A stretch of 64,000 bases of DNA from Methylocystis sp. KS32 (GCA_002862095.1 PHSQ01000002.1:186001-250000), one strand, 5' to 3'. Shown: positions 25,770 through 34,842, counted from the stretch's first letter. Notes: generated by a model from the letters alone, not told the origin. Made by a program: numbers and translations.

Positions 25770-27137
25770 TTATACCGGCAGCGTCACCGTGGCTCGCAGC
25801 CCGCCGAGCGGGCCGCGCGCCAAATCGATCTCGCCGCCGTGGGCGCGGGCGATGTCTCTCGCAATGGCGAGGCCCAGGCCGGAATTGCCGTGATCTTGAT
25901 TGCGGGATTCATCGAGGCGGTAGAACGGCCGGAAGGCGTCCTCCAGACGATCCACCGGAATTCCGGGGCCGTCGTCGTCGATCGTCACAGTCAATATCTT
26001 GCCGTCATTGGCCAGAGAGATGTCGATCCGCTTTCCATAACGTTGCGCATTGCCGATCAAATTGGCGAATAATCGCCTGACCGCGCCCGGACGGGCGACG
26101 ATGACTGGATTGCCCCTGGCCTCGAGCCGCGCGTCGATCCTGAGTTTTTCGGTGTCGGCTTGCAAGTCCTTGAGGATCGCACCTATGTCGGTCTGCGCTG
26201 GAGCCTCGCCGCCGTCGCCTCTCGCGAAGGCGAGATAGGCCTCCACAATGCGCTCCATTTCGTCGACGTCCTTGCGCATTTCGAGGGCTTCATTGCCCTG
26301 CCCCATGAGCGCGAGGGATAGCTTGAAGCGGGTGATAATGGTGCGAAGGTCGTGACTGACCCCGTTCAACATGGTGGTGCGCTGCTCGATCGCGCGCTCC
26401 ACCCGGCGCTTCATCTCCACGAAGGCCGCCCCTGCCTGACGAACCTCCCGCGCTCCGGTTGGTCTGAAGGCCGGATTCCGGCCCTTGCCGAATTCCTCGG
26501 CGGCTCTCGCGAGGCGCAGAATGGGGCGCACCTGATTACGCAGGAAGGATGTCGCGATGGCGACGATCACGACCGAGGCGACCGTGGTCCAGATGAAGAA
26601 AATATATGAATTTGTGGCGTAGGCCTGTGTTCTGGAAGTCAGGATCTGCAGCGTGGCGTCGTCGAGCGCAACCCTTATCTCCACGACATTGCCAGGTTCC
26701 GTGGTGTCGATCCAGAACGGATTTTTCAGCCGCCGCTTGAGTTCCCTCGTCAGAGTGTGGTCAAGGAGCGAGAAAAAAGGCTTCGGCGCCGCGGCGGGCA
26801 AAGCCTGTTTCTCGAGCACCATCACCTGCATATTTAGGTCCAGGATGGCGATCCGCGAAAGTATTTCGTGGCTCTTGTCCTGCGGAAAACTGGCGTAGAT
26901 GTCCGCGAGCGCGGCCACGTCGCGCGCCACCGAGGCCGAAAGACGATCGGTGATCGCCTCCCAGTGACGCTCCATGTAGACATAAGCCACGGCGGATTGG
27001 AGCAACACGATTGGCAGAATAACAATTAGCAAAGCGCGGGCATAGAGCCCCTTGGGCATACGCTGATGCAGCCAACCGGCGAAGCCGCGCCAAAGGCGCC
27101 GTGGCGCGGAGAAGGCTTCAAGTATATCCATGCTCAT
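25770..27137 (-). CDS. EnvZ-like membrane sensor histidine kinase
   Basis: 455 aa. First membrane helix 'ALLIVILPIVLLQSAVAYVY', a periplasmic loop of about 110 residues, second helix 'TTVASVVIVAIATSFL', HAMP region 'QVRPILRLARAAEEFGKG', H-box 'LNGVSHDLRTIITRFKLSL', N-box 'NLIGNAQRYG' and ATP-lid motifs 'DDDGPGIP' and 'SGLGLAIARD'. The EnvZ-type 'SHDLRTxxTR' box supports OmpR-EnvZ kinship. The start overlaps the regulator stop by 4 bp (ATGA). Last gene of a marR-like/ompR-like/envZ-like operon. The stimulus is unknown. Confidence 0.92.
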   Translation of the reverse strand: MSMDILEAFSAPRRLWRGFAGWLHQRMPKGLYARALLIVILPIVLLQSAVAYVYMERHWEAITDRLSASVARDVAALADIYASFPQDKSHEILSRIAILDLNMQVMVLEKQALPAAAPKPFFSLLDHTLTRELKRRLKNPFWIDTTEPGNVVEIRVALDDATLQILTSRTQAYATNSYIFFIWTTVASVVIVAIATSFLRNQVRPILRLARAAEEFGKGRNPAFRPTGAREVRQAGAAFVEMKRRVERAIEQRTTMLNGVSHDLRTIITRFKLSLALMGQGNEALEMRKDVDEMERIVEAYLAFARGDGGEAPAQTDIGAILKDLQADTEKLRIDARLEARGNPVIVARPGAVRRLFANLIGNAQRYGKRIDISLANDGKILTVTIDDDGPGIPVDRLEDAFRPFYRLDESRNQDHGNSGLGLAIARDIARAHGGEIDLARGPLGGLRATVTLPV

Positions 27138-27877
27138 CGCAATGCCCTGTGCTCTGTTACGCCCTGCTTAACATTCTCGGCGATAAGCCGATAACCTTGT
27201 CCGCGCACCGTTTGAAGGCAATGGGCGGCGCCTTCCATTTTTCTTCGCAGACGCGCGATCTCGACATCCACGCTTCTTTCGTTGGCGTCGGATTGCCCTC
27301 GCAAGGCCAACGTGCGGCGCGAAACCACGCCCCCTTCCGCCAGCACGCGCAGAATGTCGCGTTCTCGCGTCGTCAAGTGTATCAAACGATCTCCTTGCCG
27401 GAGCACGCCTTTTTCAGCTTCGAAACAGAAATCCTCGAACCGGGTTAATCCTGCCTCCACCGCGTCGCGCGCGCCTCCTCGGGTGCGGCGCAAAATGCTG
27501 GCGATGCGCAGCGCCAGTTCCCGTGGTTCGAACGGCTTGCCGAGATAGTCGTCGACGCCCGCCTCCAGCCCCTCGACCCTGTTGCTGGTTTCGGAAAGCG
27601 CCGTCAGCATCAGGATCGGCGTCGAGGCGACCGAGGTCTCGATCGCCCGCAGACGCGCGGCGAAATTGAGTCCGCTCTCGCCCGGCATCATCACATCCAG
27701 GACGATGAGATCGTAAACCAGAACCCGGAGCCGATCCATCGCTTCGGCGGCGCTGGCGACGGCGCAGACAAGATAGCCTTCGCCGACGAGGAAGCGGGAG
27801 AGCAGGCCGCGTATCCGCCGGTCGTCGTCGACGACGAGAATATGAGCGGCTCCGCGGCGATCGGTTTCCCTCGTCAT
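27134..27877 (-). CDS. OmpR-family response regulator
   Basis: 247 aa: receiver with 'ILVVDDDRRIRGLLSRFL', phospho-acceptor in 'DLIVLDVMMPGESGLNF' and 'KPFEPREL'; winged helix with 'LIHLTTRERDILRVLAEGG' and 'SVDVEIARLRRKME', ending 'TVRGQGYRLI'. It matches OmpR rather than PhoB. Coupled by 4-bp overlaps to the MarR gene upstream and the kinase downstream. Confidence 0.93.
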   Translation of the reverse strand: MTRETDRRGAAHILVVDDDRRIRGLLSRFLVGEGYLVCAVASAAEAMDRLRVLVYDLIVLDVMMPGESGLNFAARLRAIETSVASTPILMLTALSETSNRVEGLEAGVDDYLGKPFEPRELALRIASILRRTRGGARDAVEAGLTRFEDFCFEAEKGVLRQGDRLIHLTTRERDILRVLAEGGVVSRRTLALRGQSDANERSVDVEIARLRRKMEGAAHCLQTVRGQGYRLIAENVKQGVTEHRALR

Positions 27878-28485
27878 CCGGTCCTCTTAGCCCGAATGAA
27901 CGCCGACCCCGTCTTGGCGGACCCCTGCCCCGCTCGCTCCAAATGAACGCGAACGTCATTCCGGTCCTCCTCCTCGATCATCGCGAACAGAAATTCCGTC
28001 GCCGCCCGACGCGCTTCCGGGACAAGGCTGTCGAGCACGCGCACGAAACGGGCCGACTGAAGGCAAGCCAACTCATTGGCGAGCGCCCGTCCCCTATCGG
28101 TCGTAAAGAGCAACCTCTGGCGGCGATCCGACGCGCCGGGGCGAGCTTCGATAAACCCTCCTTCGAGCAGCGGCTTTAACACGCGATTGAGGCTCTGTTT
28201 GGTGATTTTGAGTATGTCGAGCAAAGCGGCGATCGCCAACCCTGGGCGCCGGTTCACGAAATGCAGCACCCGGTGGTGCGCGCGACCAAAGTCGTAGTTT
28301 TCCAACAGCCGGTCGGCGTCCTTCACGAAATCCCGATAGGCGAAGAAAAACAGCTCCATCATTTCGATGACCGCTTCCTCCGTTTCCACGGGCGAGTCGT
28401 TCTCCCGCCGCGGCGGATCCGCTGCGACGACGCGGGAGCCTGGATTTCGGGCCTGTTTCGCCTTTGCTCGCGCCGACAGATGCAT
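27874..28485 (-). CDS. MarR-family transcriptional regulator
   Basis: 203 aa. The core winged helix is 'YDFGRAHHRVLHFVNRRPGL' then 'AIAALLDILKITKQSLNRVL' with the wing 'GASDRRQRLLFTTDRGRALA', the MarR signature DxRxxxLxxTxxG. About 45 N-terminal residues are basic and low-complexity; a later start is possible. First gene of the operon, divergent from ilvE. The TATGTCA palindrome at 28566-28586 in the shared upstream region is a likely binding site. Membership in a two-component operon is somewhat unusual for MarR but recurs in Rhizobiales. Confidence 0.88.
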   Translation of the reverse strand: MHLSARAKAKQARNPGSRVVAADPPRRENDSPVETEEAVIEMMELFFFAYRDFVKDADRLLENYDFGRAHHRVLHFVNRRPGLAIAALLDILKITKQSLNRVLKPLLEGGFIEARPGASDRRQRLLFTTDRGRALANELACLQSARFVRVLDSLVPEARRAATEFLFAMIEEEDRNDVRVHLERAGQGSAKTGSAFIRAKRTG

Positions 28486-28565
28486 TCTCCTCGCTCAAAG
28501 CGCCGAAACAGCGGCGAAAACCGGGCCGGGGCGCCTGTCCCCGAGCTGTCCGTCGACGGCAAATA

Positions 28566-28586
28566 TATGTCAGCTATATTGACATA
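28566..28586. promoter_or_regulatory. Inverted repeat, candidate MarR operator
   Basis: TATGTCA-GCTATAT-TGACATA, two perfect 7-bp arms with a 7-bp spacer (centre-to-centre 14 bp), AT-rich, between the divergent marR-like and ilvE starts. Such palindromes beside marR genes are typical autoregulatory sites; binding is inference. Confidence 0.6.
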
Positions 28587-28663
28587 ATTATTGGCGATAG
28601 CTAGTGAAATGGCTTACCGTGCGTCGACGCTTCCGGTCGCCGCTCGCCTCCCCGGAGACCGAC

Positions 28664-29536
28664 ATGTCGACGCCGCCCTTCGATCAGCGCGATGGCTTTA
28701 TCTGGTATAATGGCGCGCTCGTTCCCTGGCGGGAAGCGAAGCTGCACGTGCTGTCGCACGGGTTGCATTACGCCTCCGCCGTCTTCGAGGGCGAACGGGC
28801 CTATAATGGCGTAATCTTCAAATCGCGCGAACATGCCGAGCGTTTCCGCCGTTCGGCTCAAATACTCGACTTCGAAATTCCCTATAGCGTCGACGAGATC
28901 AGCGCCGCGAAAGACGCCACTGTCAAGGCCAATGGCTTCACGAATTGTTACGTGAGGCCAGTGGCGTGGCGCGGCAGCGAGATGATGGCCGTCGCGGCGC
29001 AGAACTCCACCATTAACGTCGCGATCGCGGTGTGGGATTGGCCGAGTATGTTCGATGTCGAGACCAAGATGAAAGGCATCCGTCTCGACATCGCCGACTA
29101 TCGTCGGCCCGATCCGGCCACGGCGCCGTCCCTGGCCAAGGCCGCCGGCCTTTACATGATCTGCACGATCTCCAAGCATCGGGCGGAGCGGCGCGGCTAC
29201 GCCGACGCGCTCATGTTCGATTGGCAGGGCCGCGTCGCGGAATGCACCGGCGCGAATATTTTCTTCGCCAAGGACGGCGAACTTCACACGCCCCTCGCCG
29301 ATTGCTTTCTCGACGGCATTACGCGGCGCACCGTGATCGATCTCGCGAAAAGGCGCGGCCTCGCCGTGATCGAACGGCGCATCATGCCGGAAGAACTCGC
29401 CGGCATGGACGAATGTTTCATTTGCGGCACGGGCGCCGAAGTCACTCCCGTGTCCGAAGCCGGGCCTTACAAGTTCACCCCCGGCGCCATCTCCCGTCAG
29501 CTTATCGACGATTACTCGCGGGAAGTTCAGCCCTAA
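28664..29536 (+). CDS. ilvE: Branched-chain amino acid aminotransferase
   Basis: Class-IV PLP aminotransferase for the last step of Val, Leu and Ile synthesis. 290 aa from ATG 28664 ('MSTPPFDQRDGFIWYNG'). Signatures: 'VLSHGLHYASAVFEGERAY', 'CYVRPVAWRGSEMM', the PLP lysine in 'SLAKAAGLYM', 'GRVAECTGANIFFAKDG' and 'CFICGTGAEVTPVSEAG'. The upstream in-frame codons are not IlvE-like. GGAGA lies 8-12 bases before the ATG. Confidence 0.93.
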   Translation: MSTPPFDQRDGFIWYNGALVPWREAKLHVLSHGLHYASAVFEGERAYNGVIFKSREHAERFRRSAQILDFEIPYSVDEISAAKDATVKANGFTNCYVRPVAWRGSEMMAVAAQNSTINVAIAVWDWPSMFDVETKMKGIRLDIADYRRPDPATAPSLAKAAGLYMICTISKHRAERRGYADALMFDWQGRVAECTGANIFFAKDGELHTPLADCFLDGITRRTVIDLAKRRGLAVIERRIMPEELAGMDECFICGTGAEVTPVSEAGPYKFTPGAISRQLIDDYSREVQP

Positions 29537-29737
29537 TTAACGCTATCCATAAAATCCAGGCGCGCGCTTCAGTCCACCGACCGGAGCGGGTCGCCTGCGC
29601 GCGCGCTTTCCATTCTTCAAGCCGCTACGACGCCTCGCCGCCAATTTATCTAAAGCGCCGTTGAAGTCATCAACGGACGAAACAAAGGCGAAGCAGCGTC
29701 GACCAGCGACCGCTTTCGTCGCCGTCGTTCATTAAAA

Positions 29738-29761
29738 AGCCCCGGCGGTTGGGCCGGGGCT
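29738..29761 (-). terminator. Rho-independent terminator
   Basis: AGCCCCGGC (29738-29746) and GCCGGGGCT (29753-29761) around GGTTGG. On the minus strand the stem is followed by TTTTTAAT. It serves the Gly/Tyr-rich gene ending at 29783. Confidence 0.8.
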
Positions 29762-29782
29762 ATTCGCGACAAGCATGGCGTT

Positions 29783-30505
29783 TCAGTAAGTCGTGCAGTG
29801 GCAGCGCTTATGCTCCTTGCGATACTGCGTCGTGGGCGCCTCAATGATATGCGGATTGGCGCGATAGGTCACGACCGGCTCATAGGCCGTGCGAGCCGCC
29901 GGAGGATAGACCGTCGTGGGCGTCACATAGGTCTGCCCATATCCGTAGTTCGTCGGCCCAGCGTAATAATTCGGCCCATAGGCGTTCACCGCCGTATAGG
30001 CGGCCGGGACGCCGGTGGCGTAGTCGTCATAATAGCCATTGTCGCCATAATAGCCTGCATCGCCATAGTAGACGCCACCGCCGCCAAAATAGCCGCCCCA
30101 GTAGCCCGCGCCATATCCGCCGTAGCCGCCATAACCACCGTAGCCGCCATAACCGCCGTAGCCGCCATAGCCATGATCATGGTTGTAGCCGTAACGACCG
30201 GCGCCTCCATACCCCCCATATCCACCGTAGCCGCCATATCCGCCGTAAACGCCACCACGACCGCCGGCACCAACCCAATGTTGACCAAGGCCGGGTCCGT
30301 AGTCGCTGCCGCTGACCCAATGCCCGCCGGCGCCGCCAGAAGAGCCGTTGCCTAAATAGCCGCCGCCATGCCGGCCTCCTCCAAATCCGTAGCCGTGCCC
30401 TCCACCACGGCCGCCCGCGAAAGCGACGTCAGCCCCAAAGGCCGCCGCAATCGCCGCGCCCGCTGCGATGACGGTCAGGAGTGTCGATCTGAAACGCATT
30501 TTCAT
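29783..30505 (-). CDS. Secreted Gly/Tyr-rich repeat protein
   Basis: 240 aa from ATG 30505 ('MKMRFRSTLLTVIAAGAA'), with AAGGAAAGGG just upstream. A signal peptide ends near 'FGADVAFA'. The body is almost pure Gly, Tyr and Asn/His, with long tandem GGY units (about 30115-30250, a 9-bp DNA period), then 'YTAVNAYGPNYYAGPTNYGY' and a short Pro/Thr/Arg tail ending 'KEHKRCHCTTY'. Composition suggests a surface or matrix structural protein; no catalytic domain. A shorter paralogue lies just upstream. Confidence 0.8.
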   Translation of the reverse strand: MKMRFRSTLLTVIAAGAAIAAAFGADVAFAGGRGGGHGYGFGGGRHGGGYLGNGSSGGAGGHWVSGSDYGPGLGQHWVGAGGRGGVYGGYGGYGGYGGYGGAGRYGYNHDHGYGGYGGYGGYGGYGGYGGYGAGYWGGYFGGGGVYYGDAGYYGDNGYYDDYATGVPAAYTAVNAYGPNYYAGPTNYGYGQTYVTPTTVYPPAARTAYEPVVTYRANPHIIEAPTTQYRKEHKRCHCTTY

Positions 30506-30515
30506 GCCCTTTCCT

Positions 30516-30755
30516 TCAGCCACCGTAGCCGCCATGAACGCTATAACCGCCGTCGCGGCCTGTGGTTCCAACCCAGTGTTGGCGAAGGTAGGGGCTGTAG
30601 CCGCTGTTGCTGAACGGGCGCGCGCCGGCGCCGCCAAAAATGCCGTAGCCGTATCCTCCGCCGCCCGCGACCGAGGCGTCAGCCCGAAAGGCTGCCGCGG
30701 TCGCCGCGCTCGCTGCGACCGCGATCGGGAGTTTCGATCTGAAACGCATTTTCAT
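30516..30755 (-). CDS. Short paralogue of the Gly/Tyr-rich secreted protein
   Basis: 79 aa from ATG 30755. The first seven residues MKMRFRS and the layout (Ala-rich signal peptide, then Gly/Tyr) match the neighbour, and 'QHWVGTTGRDGGYSVHGGYG' parallels its 'QHWVGAGGRGGVYGGYGGYG'. The upstream DNA with AAGGAAAGGG is also duplicated. It stops exactly where the long paralogue's GGY tandem begins, so it is a truncated or unexpanded copy. Confidence 0.68.
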   Translation of the reverse strand: MKMRFRSKLPIAVAASAATAAAFRADASVAGGGGYGYGIFGGAGARPFSNSGYSPYLRQHWVGTTGRDGGYSVHGGYGG

Positions 30756-30913
30756 GCCCTTTCCTTCATATCGGGGCGCATCCCCGCTCAAGCGGCAGGA
30801 ATCGCGTCTTTTTGAGACGCCTTGCGGCGCTCCGACGACAGAAGGGCAAATAATGGTCCGTTTGCGCCACCTTTTCCCGGTGGCGGTAAGCAGCGCGAGA
30901 AGACGCTTAACAA

Positions 30914-30943
30914 GAGTTCCCGCCCGGCTTCGCGCGGGAACTC
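30914..30943 (-). terminator. Hairpin immediately after hpnO
   Basis: GAGTTCCCGC (30914-30923) and GCGGGAACTC (30934-30943) form a perfect 10-bp stem one base past the hpnO stop. The T-run is weak (CTTGTT), so termination is likely but not certain. Confidence 0.55.
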
Positions 30944-32356
30944 TCAGGCGCCGAGCCGCGCCTTTATGGCGTGCTCGGCAAGAGTCTTGCCAAGAGACCA
31001 AACCGCCGACGGCGCCTGGTGCGCGTCGGCGATCACGGCGGCGAAGGATGATTCTATCCAGTCGCAATCCGCGTCGCAGATGGTCAAGGCGGGAAGAAGT
31101 TTGATCGTATGATTTCCGTGCCCCGCGACCTGGGTGAGCACCTTGTGATCGCGGAACAGAGGAATGCTGACGAGTTGGCAGAACAGGCCGGAATTCACGG
31201 TTTCCAGCAGATTCCACGCGGTCTTCAATTTGAACGATTTCGGCGGACCGAACTCTATCCCGATCATTAGGCCCTTGCCGCGCACATCGGCGACGAGTTC
31301 GAAGTCCTTCGCCATCCTTTTGAAGGATTCGAGCAGCCTATGGCCCTGAGCGGCGGCGTTCTCAATTACTTTCTCCTGATCGAGAACCTCCAGCGTCGCG
31401 ATGCCCGCGGCCATCGCCATGTCGTTCTTCGAGAAGGTGGAGCCATGCACCACGGCGCGGTCCATGCGGTCGAAGACTTTATCGAACACCCATTTGCGAG
31501 TGAGCACGGCGCCGACCGGGACATGCCCGCCCGAAAGCGCTTTCGCGAGGATCACCATGTCGGGCTCTACGCCGTAATGGTCGATCGCCAGGAACGCGCC
31601 GGTGCGACCGATCCCCGTTTGAACTTCGTCGGCGACGAACAGGGTTCCGTATTTGCGGCACAACTCGGCGACGCCGCGCAAATAATCGTCGGCCGGTATG
31701 TTAACGCCCTTGCCCTGGATCGGCTCCACGAAAAAGGCGGCTATGTCGCGGCGGCTCAAGGCCTCTTCCAGCGCCGGAAGATCGTCGAAGGGGACTTCGC
31801 GCGCATCGGACAACATCGGGCCGAAGCCCTTTTTGAAGATGGCGTCGCCATTCACGGCGAGCGAGCCGTAGGTCAGACCGTGAAACGAATGCGAGCAATG
31901 CAATAAGCCGGCGCGCCCGGTCGCCGCGCGCGCGAATTTGATCGCCGCCTCCACGGACTCGGCGCCGGAATTCGCGAAGAAAACCTTGTCCAGCCAAGGC
32001 GCTCGGCCCAACAGCCGCTCCGCCAAAACGCCAGCGAGCACGGAGACGTCCAACTGGACCAGATTGGGCAGTTCGGCGTCGAGCACGCCGACCAGCGCGT
32101 CGCGCACCTTGGGGTGGTTGCGGCCCAGCGCGAAAACGCCCCAACCGCTCAAAAGATCGAGATAGCGAACGCCGGCGCGATCATAGAGATAAGGGCCCAC
32201 GCCGCGGCTGAAACCGACGTCGTATCCGATCGTCTTCAGGACGCGTACCCACATTTCGTTGAGGTGCTGGGAATGCAGGGAATACCGCTCGTCCGCCCGC
32301 GCCGCCGCGAGCGCCGCGACGTTAATAGACGGCCCGGCCTTCGTCTGAACAGACAT
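30944..32356 (-). CDS. hpnO: Class-III PLP aminotransferase, HpnO-type (hopanoid side-chain)
   Basis: 470 aa from ATG 32356 ('MSVQTKAGPS'), with GGAG 8 bases upstream. Fold-type I class III features: 'YLDLLSGWGVFALGRNHPKV', 'FFANSGAESVEAAIKFARAA', 'FVADEVQTGIGRTGAFLAID' and the PLP lysine in 'MVILAKALSGGHVPVGAV'. Sequence and length fit HpnO, which makes aminobacteriohopanetriol, rather than ornithine or acetylornithine aminotransferase (about 400 aa). Other hpn genes are not in the window. If the family call is wrong, a generic class III aminotransferase remains certain. Confidence 0.75.
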   Translation of the reverse strand: MSVQTKAGPSINVAALAAARADERYSLHSQHLNEMWVRVLKTIGYDVGFSRGVGPYLYDRAGVRYLDLLSGWGVFALGRNHPKVRDALVGVLDAELPNLVQLDVSVLAGVLAERLLGRAPWLDKVFFANSGAESVEAAIKFARAATGRAGLLHCSHSFHGLTYGSLAVNGDAIFKKGFGPMLSDAREVPFDDLPALEEALSRRDIAAFFVEPIQGKGVNIPADDYLRGVAELCRKYGTLFVADEVQTGIGRTGAFLAIDHYGVEPDMVILAKALSGGHVPVGAVLTRKWVFDKVFDRMDRAVVHGSTFSKNDMAMAAGIATLEVLDQEKVIENAAAQGHRLLESFKRMAKDFELVADVRGKGLMIGIEFGPPKSFKLKTAWNLLETVNSGLFCQLVSIPLFRDHKVLTQVAGHGNHTIKLLPALTICDADCDWIESSFAAVIADAHQAPSAVWSLGKTLAEHAIKARLGA

Positions 32357-32809
32357 TAGAAGCTCCAAAATTAGATTCGTCCGCCCGGCGTCCCAGCTCG
32401 GCCGAGCACAAGAATTTCAGTCGGATAGATCTATCACGACCGTCTATTGCGCCGCCTTTTATTGACAGTTGGGGCAAAGCGCAATCCACCAGCCCCCCGG
32501 AGTATGGAACAGCCTATTATCGCATCGACGCCTCCAGGTCGAGGGGCGTCCCCTGCCGGGGGTCTCATCTTGCGATTTATTGATATCGAGCAAAGGAAGG
32601 CCCTCGATTCTATTGACGCGCGACAAGCGCTCCAGAGGCGGCGGCGCTGTCCACAGCAAAGCGCAAAAGGTAAAAAAAGCCGGTTGGAGTAACCGTCGTG
32701 AATGATATGTTTGCGCCAGTGATTCATGGGCGCGGCGCCGATTCGGTCGAGGCGCGGCGTCCCTTTTAATCCTGTCGTCTTGCACTGAATCAGCAGGGGG
32801 GTTGGTCAG
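32357..32809. other. Intergenic region between hpnO and the cold-shock gene
   Basis: No gene supported; several overlapping ORFs under 110 codons on both strands show no recognisable sequence. A cold-shock-type 5' leader for the downstream gene could lie here. Confidence 0.4.
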
Positions 32810-33397
32810 TTGGGTGTTAAATCAGATTTTCAGAACGAGTTTGGTTTGCCGTCCGCGAGTGCGGAAGGCGAGGAGGCTGAACTTGATCTTGTCGAGATCT
32901 CTGGCTCGATTAAATGGTTCGATGTCGCGAAAGGTTACGGTTTCATAGTGCCGGATGACGGCGCCGCCGACGTCCTTCTTCATGTCACGACGCTCCGACG
33001 CTCGGGATACCAGACCGCCCAGGAAGGCGCCCGAGTGGTTTGCGAAGCGCAGCGCCGCGCGAAGGGAATGCAGGTTTTTCGCATCGTCACGATGGACGAA
33101 TCGACCGCGGTCCATCCTTCGCAATCCGCGGCGGGTCGAACGCATACGCAAGTCGTGCCCACGGGCGGTTATGAAATAGCCATAGTGAAATGGTTCAATC
33201 GCGTGAAGGGATTCGGGTTTCTCACGCGGGGAGAAGGCACGGCGGACATATTCCTGCACATGGAAACCGTCAGACGGTTTGGTCTCGCTGAACTTAAGCC
33301 CGGCGACAGCGTTCTTGTCCGTTATGGCGACGGCCCCAAGGGCCTCATGGCCGCCGAAATCCGTCCACTGGAAACCAAAGGGCCGGCGTCCCATTGA
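32810..33397 (+). CDS. Protein with two cold-shock domains
   Basis: 195 aa, starting TTG 32810 after a strong GGGGGG ribosome site. Two OB-fold cold-shock domains: first 'SGSIKWFDVAKGYGFIVPDD' with 'DVLLHVTTLRRSG', second 'AIVKWFNRVKGFGFLTRGEG' with 'DIFLHMETVRRFGL'. RNP1-type KGYGFI and KGFGFL motifs for single-stranded nucleic acid binding are present in both. This double-CSD design is typical of Rhizobiales and is commonly followed by the DUF192 gene, as here. Confidence 0.92.
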   Translation: MGVKSDFQNEFGLPSASAEGEEAELDLVEISGSIKWFDVAKGYGFIVPDDGAADVLLHVTTLRRSGYQTAQEGARVVCEAQRRAKGMQVFRIVTMDESTAVHPSQSAAGRTHTQVVPTGGYEIAIVKWFNRVKGFGFLTRGEGTADIFLHMETVRRFGLAELKPGDSVLVRYGDGPKGLMAAEIRPLETKGPASH

Positions 33398-33451
33398 GGA
33401 CCGCGAAGGACCGCATTGGTCCAATATTTTTTGGAATCAAAATTCACGCGC

Positions 33452-33937
33452 ATGAGCAGAATGAAGCGATCGCCCAATCTTTTCCTTCGCCGGTCCCTGA
33501 CAGCTTTGGCCTTGGGACTGTCGCTTGTCGGCCTCTCCCCTTCTCTCGGCGCGGAAACTGAGCTTGAACCCCTCGAAGTTGTGACGGCCTCGGGTCCGCA
33601 TCACTTCCAGATTGAGGTGGCCCGCACGCCGCGCGAAAGGGAGAGAGGGCTAATGGAGCGGCGCTCCATGCCGCGCGACCAAGGTATGCTGTTCGACTTC
33701 CATGTCGAACAGCCGGTCAGCATGTGGATGAAGAACACCTATATCCCCCTCGACATGGTCTTTGTGTCACACCGGGGCCGGGTCACGGGAGTGGCGGAAA
33801 ACACCACTCCCCTTTCCGAGGCGATAATTTCCTCCGGGGCGCCCGCATATGCGGTAATAGAATTCAACGCGGGCGTCGCCCATGACATCGGACTGAAGGT
33901 CGGCGACGAGGTGCGGCACCCCGCATTCAAAAATTAA
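33452..33937 (+). CDS. DUF192 family secreted protein
   Basis: About 161 aa. Signal peptide 'SLTALALGLSLVGLSPSLGA', then the DUF192 core: 'FQIEVARTPRERERGLMERR', 'DQGMLFDFHVEQPVSMWMKN', 'YIPLDMVFV' and 'NAGVAHDIGLKVGDEV'. Periplasmic; function unknown. ATG 33452 or 33461 fits the signal peptide best. About 50 bp after the cold-shock gene on the same strand. Confidence 0.9.
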   Translation: MSRMKRSPNLFLRRSLTALALGLSLVGLSPSLGAETELEPLEVVTASGPHHFQIEVARTPRERERGLMERRSMPRDQGMLFDFHVEQPVSMWMKNTYIPLDMVFVSHRGRVTGVAENTTPLSEAIISSGAPAYAVIEFNAGVAHDIGLKVGDEVRHPAFKN

Positions 33938-33955
33938 GCCCGGCGGTCAGGCCTT

Positions 33956-34708
33956 TCACGCGCTCGCATGATGATGATCGTCGTCGGCTTCGTGATGGCG
34001 CTGCGACGAGCGTCCAGAACGCCCCCGAACCCCATCGAAAAGCCTGTGCGCCAGCGAAAAAAACGGCTCGGTCATGCGCGCGATGTCTTCGGCGCGGTCG
34101 ACGAATTTCTCGCCGCGGCTCAATTCCCGGTCTAGCGTCGAGAGCGCGCGGAAATGTTCCCCGCTCCGGTCTTCGCGCCAAGCTTCGAGAACCCTCTTCC
34201 AGGCGTGCGCCAATCCTTGCAGTTTCAGCGCGCCGACAGGCCCCTCGCTGTCGATATCAGCGGCCTCGAGCATGAAACGCATCGAATTTACGATTTCCCG
34301 ATTGATCGCGGTCGAGGCCAACGGATCCTTGGCGGCCCATTCGACGATGTTCAGCACGGCGTCACGATACGGCTCCAGCGCGTCGAGGCGATGCGAAAGG
34401 ACATGATACAATCTTTCTCGCGACGGCTCGTCGTCGTAGGCATGGGAAAGATTATCCAGCACGCTACGATCGATCCGTCGCAAGAATGCTCCTAGGACCG
34501 CGCCTTTCGAGGGGAACGCGTCGCGGAAGTCGGCAAGCGATACGCCCGCCTCCCTCGCGATGTCGGATATGGTGGTTTCACCGAAATCGCGCCTCGCCGC
34601 CAGTCTCAGGAGCGCGTCAACAATGGCTTCGCGCGTTCCCGCGCCCGGCGCTCTCGGGGAGCCGCCGCCATGTCCTTCGCCTGAAGCAGTCCCGCGGCCG
34701 CTTGTCAT
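33956..34708 (-). CDS. TetR-family transcriptional regulator
   Basis: 250 aa. The HTH is 'AIVDALLRLAARRDFGETTI' then 'SDIAREAGVSLADFRDAFPS', typical TetR_N. A Gly/Pro-rich N-terminal tail and a His/Asp-rich C-terminus ('SSQRHHEADDDHHHASA') are unusual. The central region is a COQ9-like or plain TetR ligand domain; I cannot assign the ligand. Convergent with the DUF192 gene. Confidence 0.85.
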   Translation of the reverse strand: MTSGRGTASGEGHGGGSPRAPGAGTREAIVDALLRLAARRDFGETTISDIAREAGVSLADFRDAFPSKGAVLGAFLRRIDRSVLDNLSHAYDDEPSRERLYHVLSHRLDALEPYRDAVLNIVEWAAKDPLASTAINREIVNSMRFMLEAADIDSEGPVGALKLQGLAHAWKRVLEAWREDRSGEHFRALSTLDRELSRGEKFVDRAEDIARMTEPFFSLAHRLFDGVRGRSGRSSQRHHEADDDHHHASA

Positions 34709-34842
34709 GATTTATCTCCTGAAATCGTCTGCCCAAGGGGCCGACTGTGAGGTCTGATCATCGCTTACATAGGCTCGCGCCCGCGCGCGGCCAAGTCTTT
34801 CGAATGAAACCGGGAGAGCATGTCGCGCCAACACGCCGGGCC

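Noticed and set aside
30110-30250. Regular short repeats resembling a CRISPR array
   Set aside because: They are 9-bp in-frame GGY codon repeats inside a secreted protein gene, with no spacers. No CRISPR array or cas gene was seen in the window.
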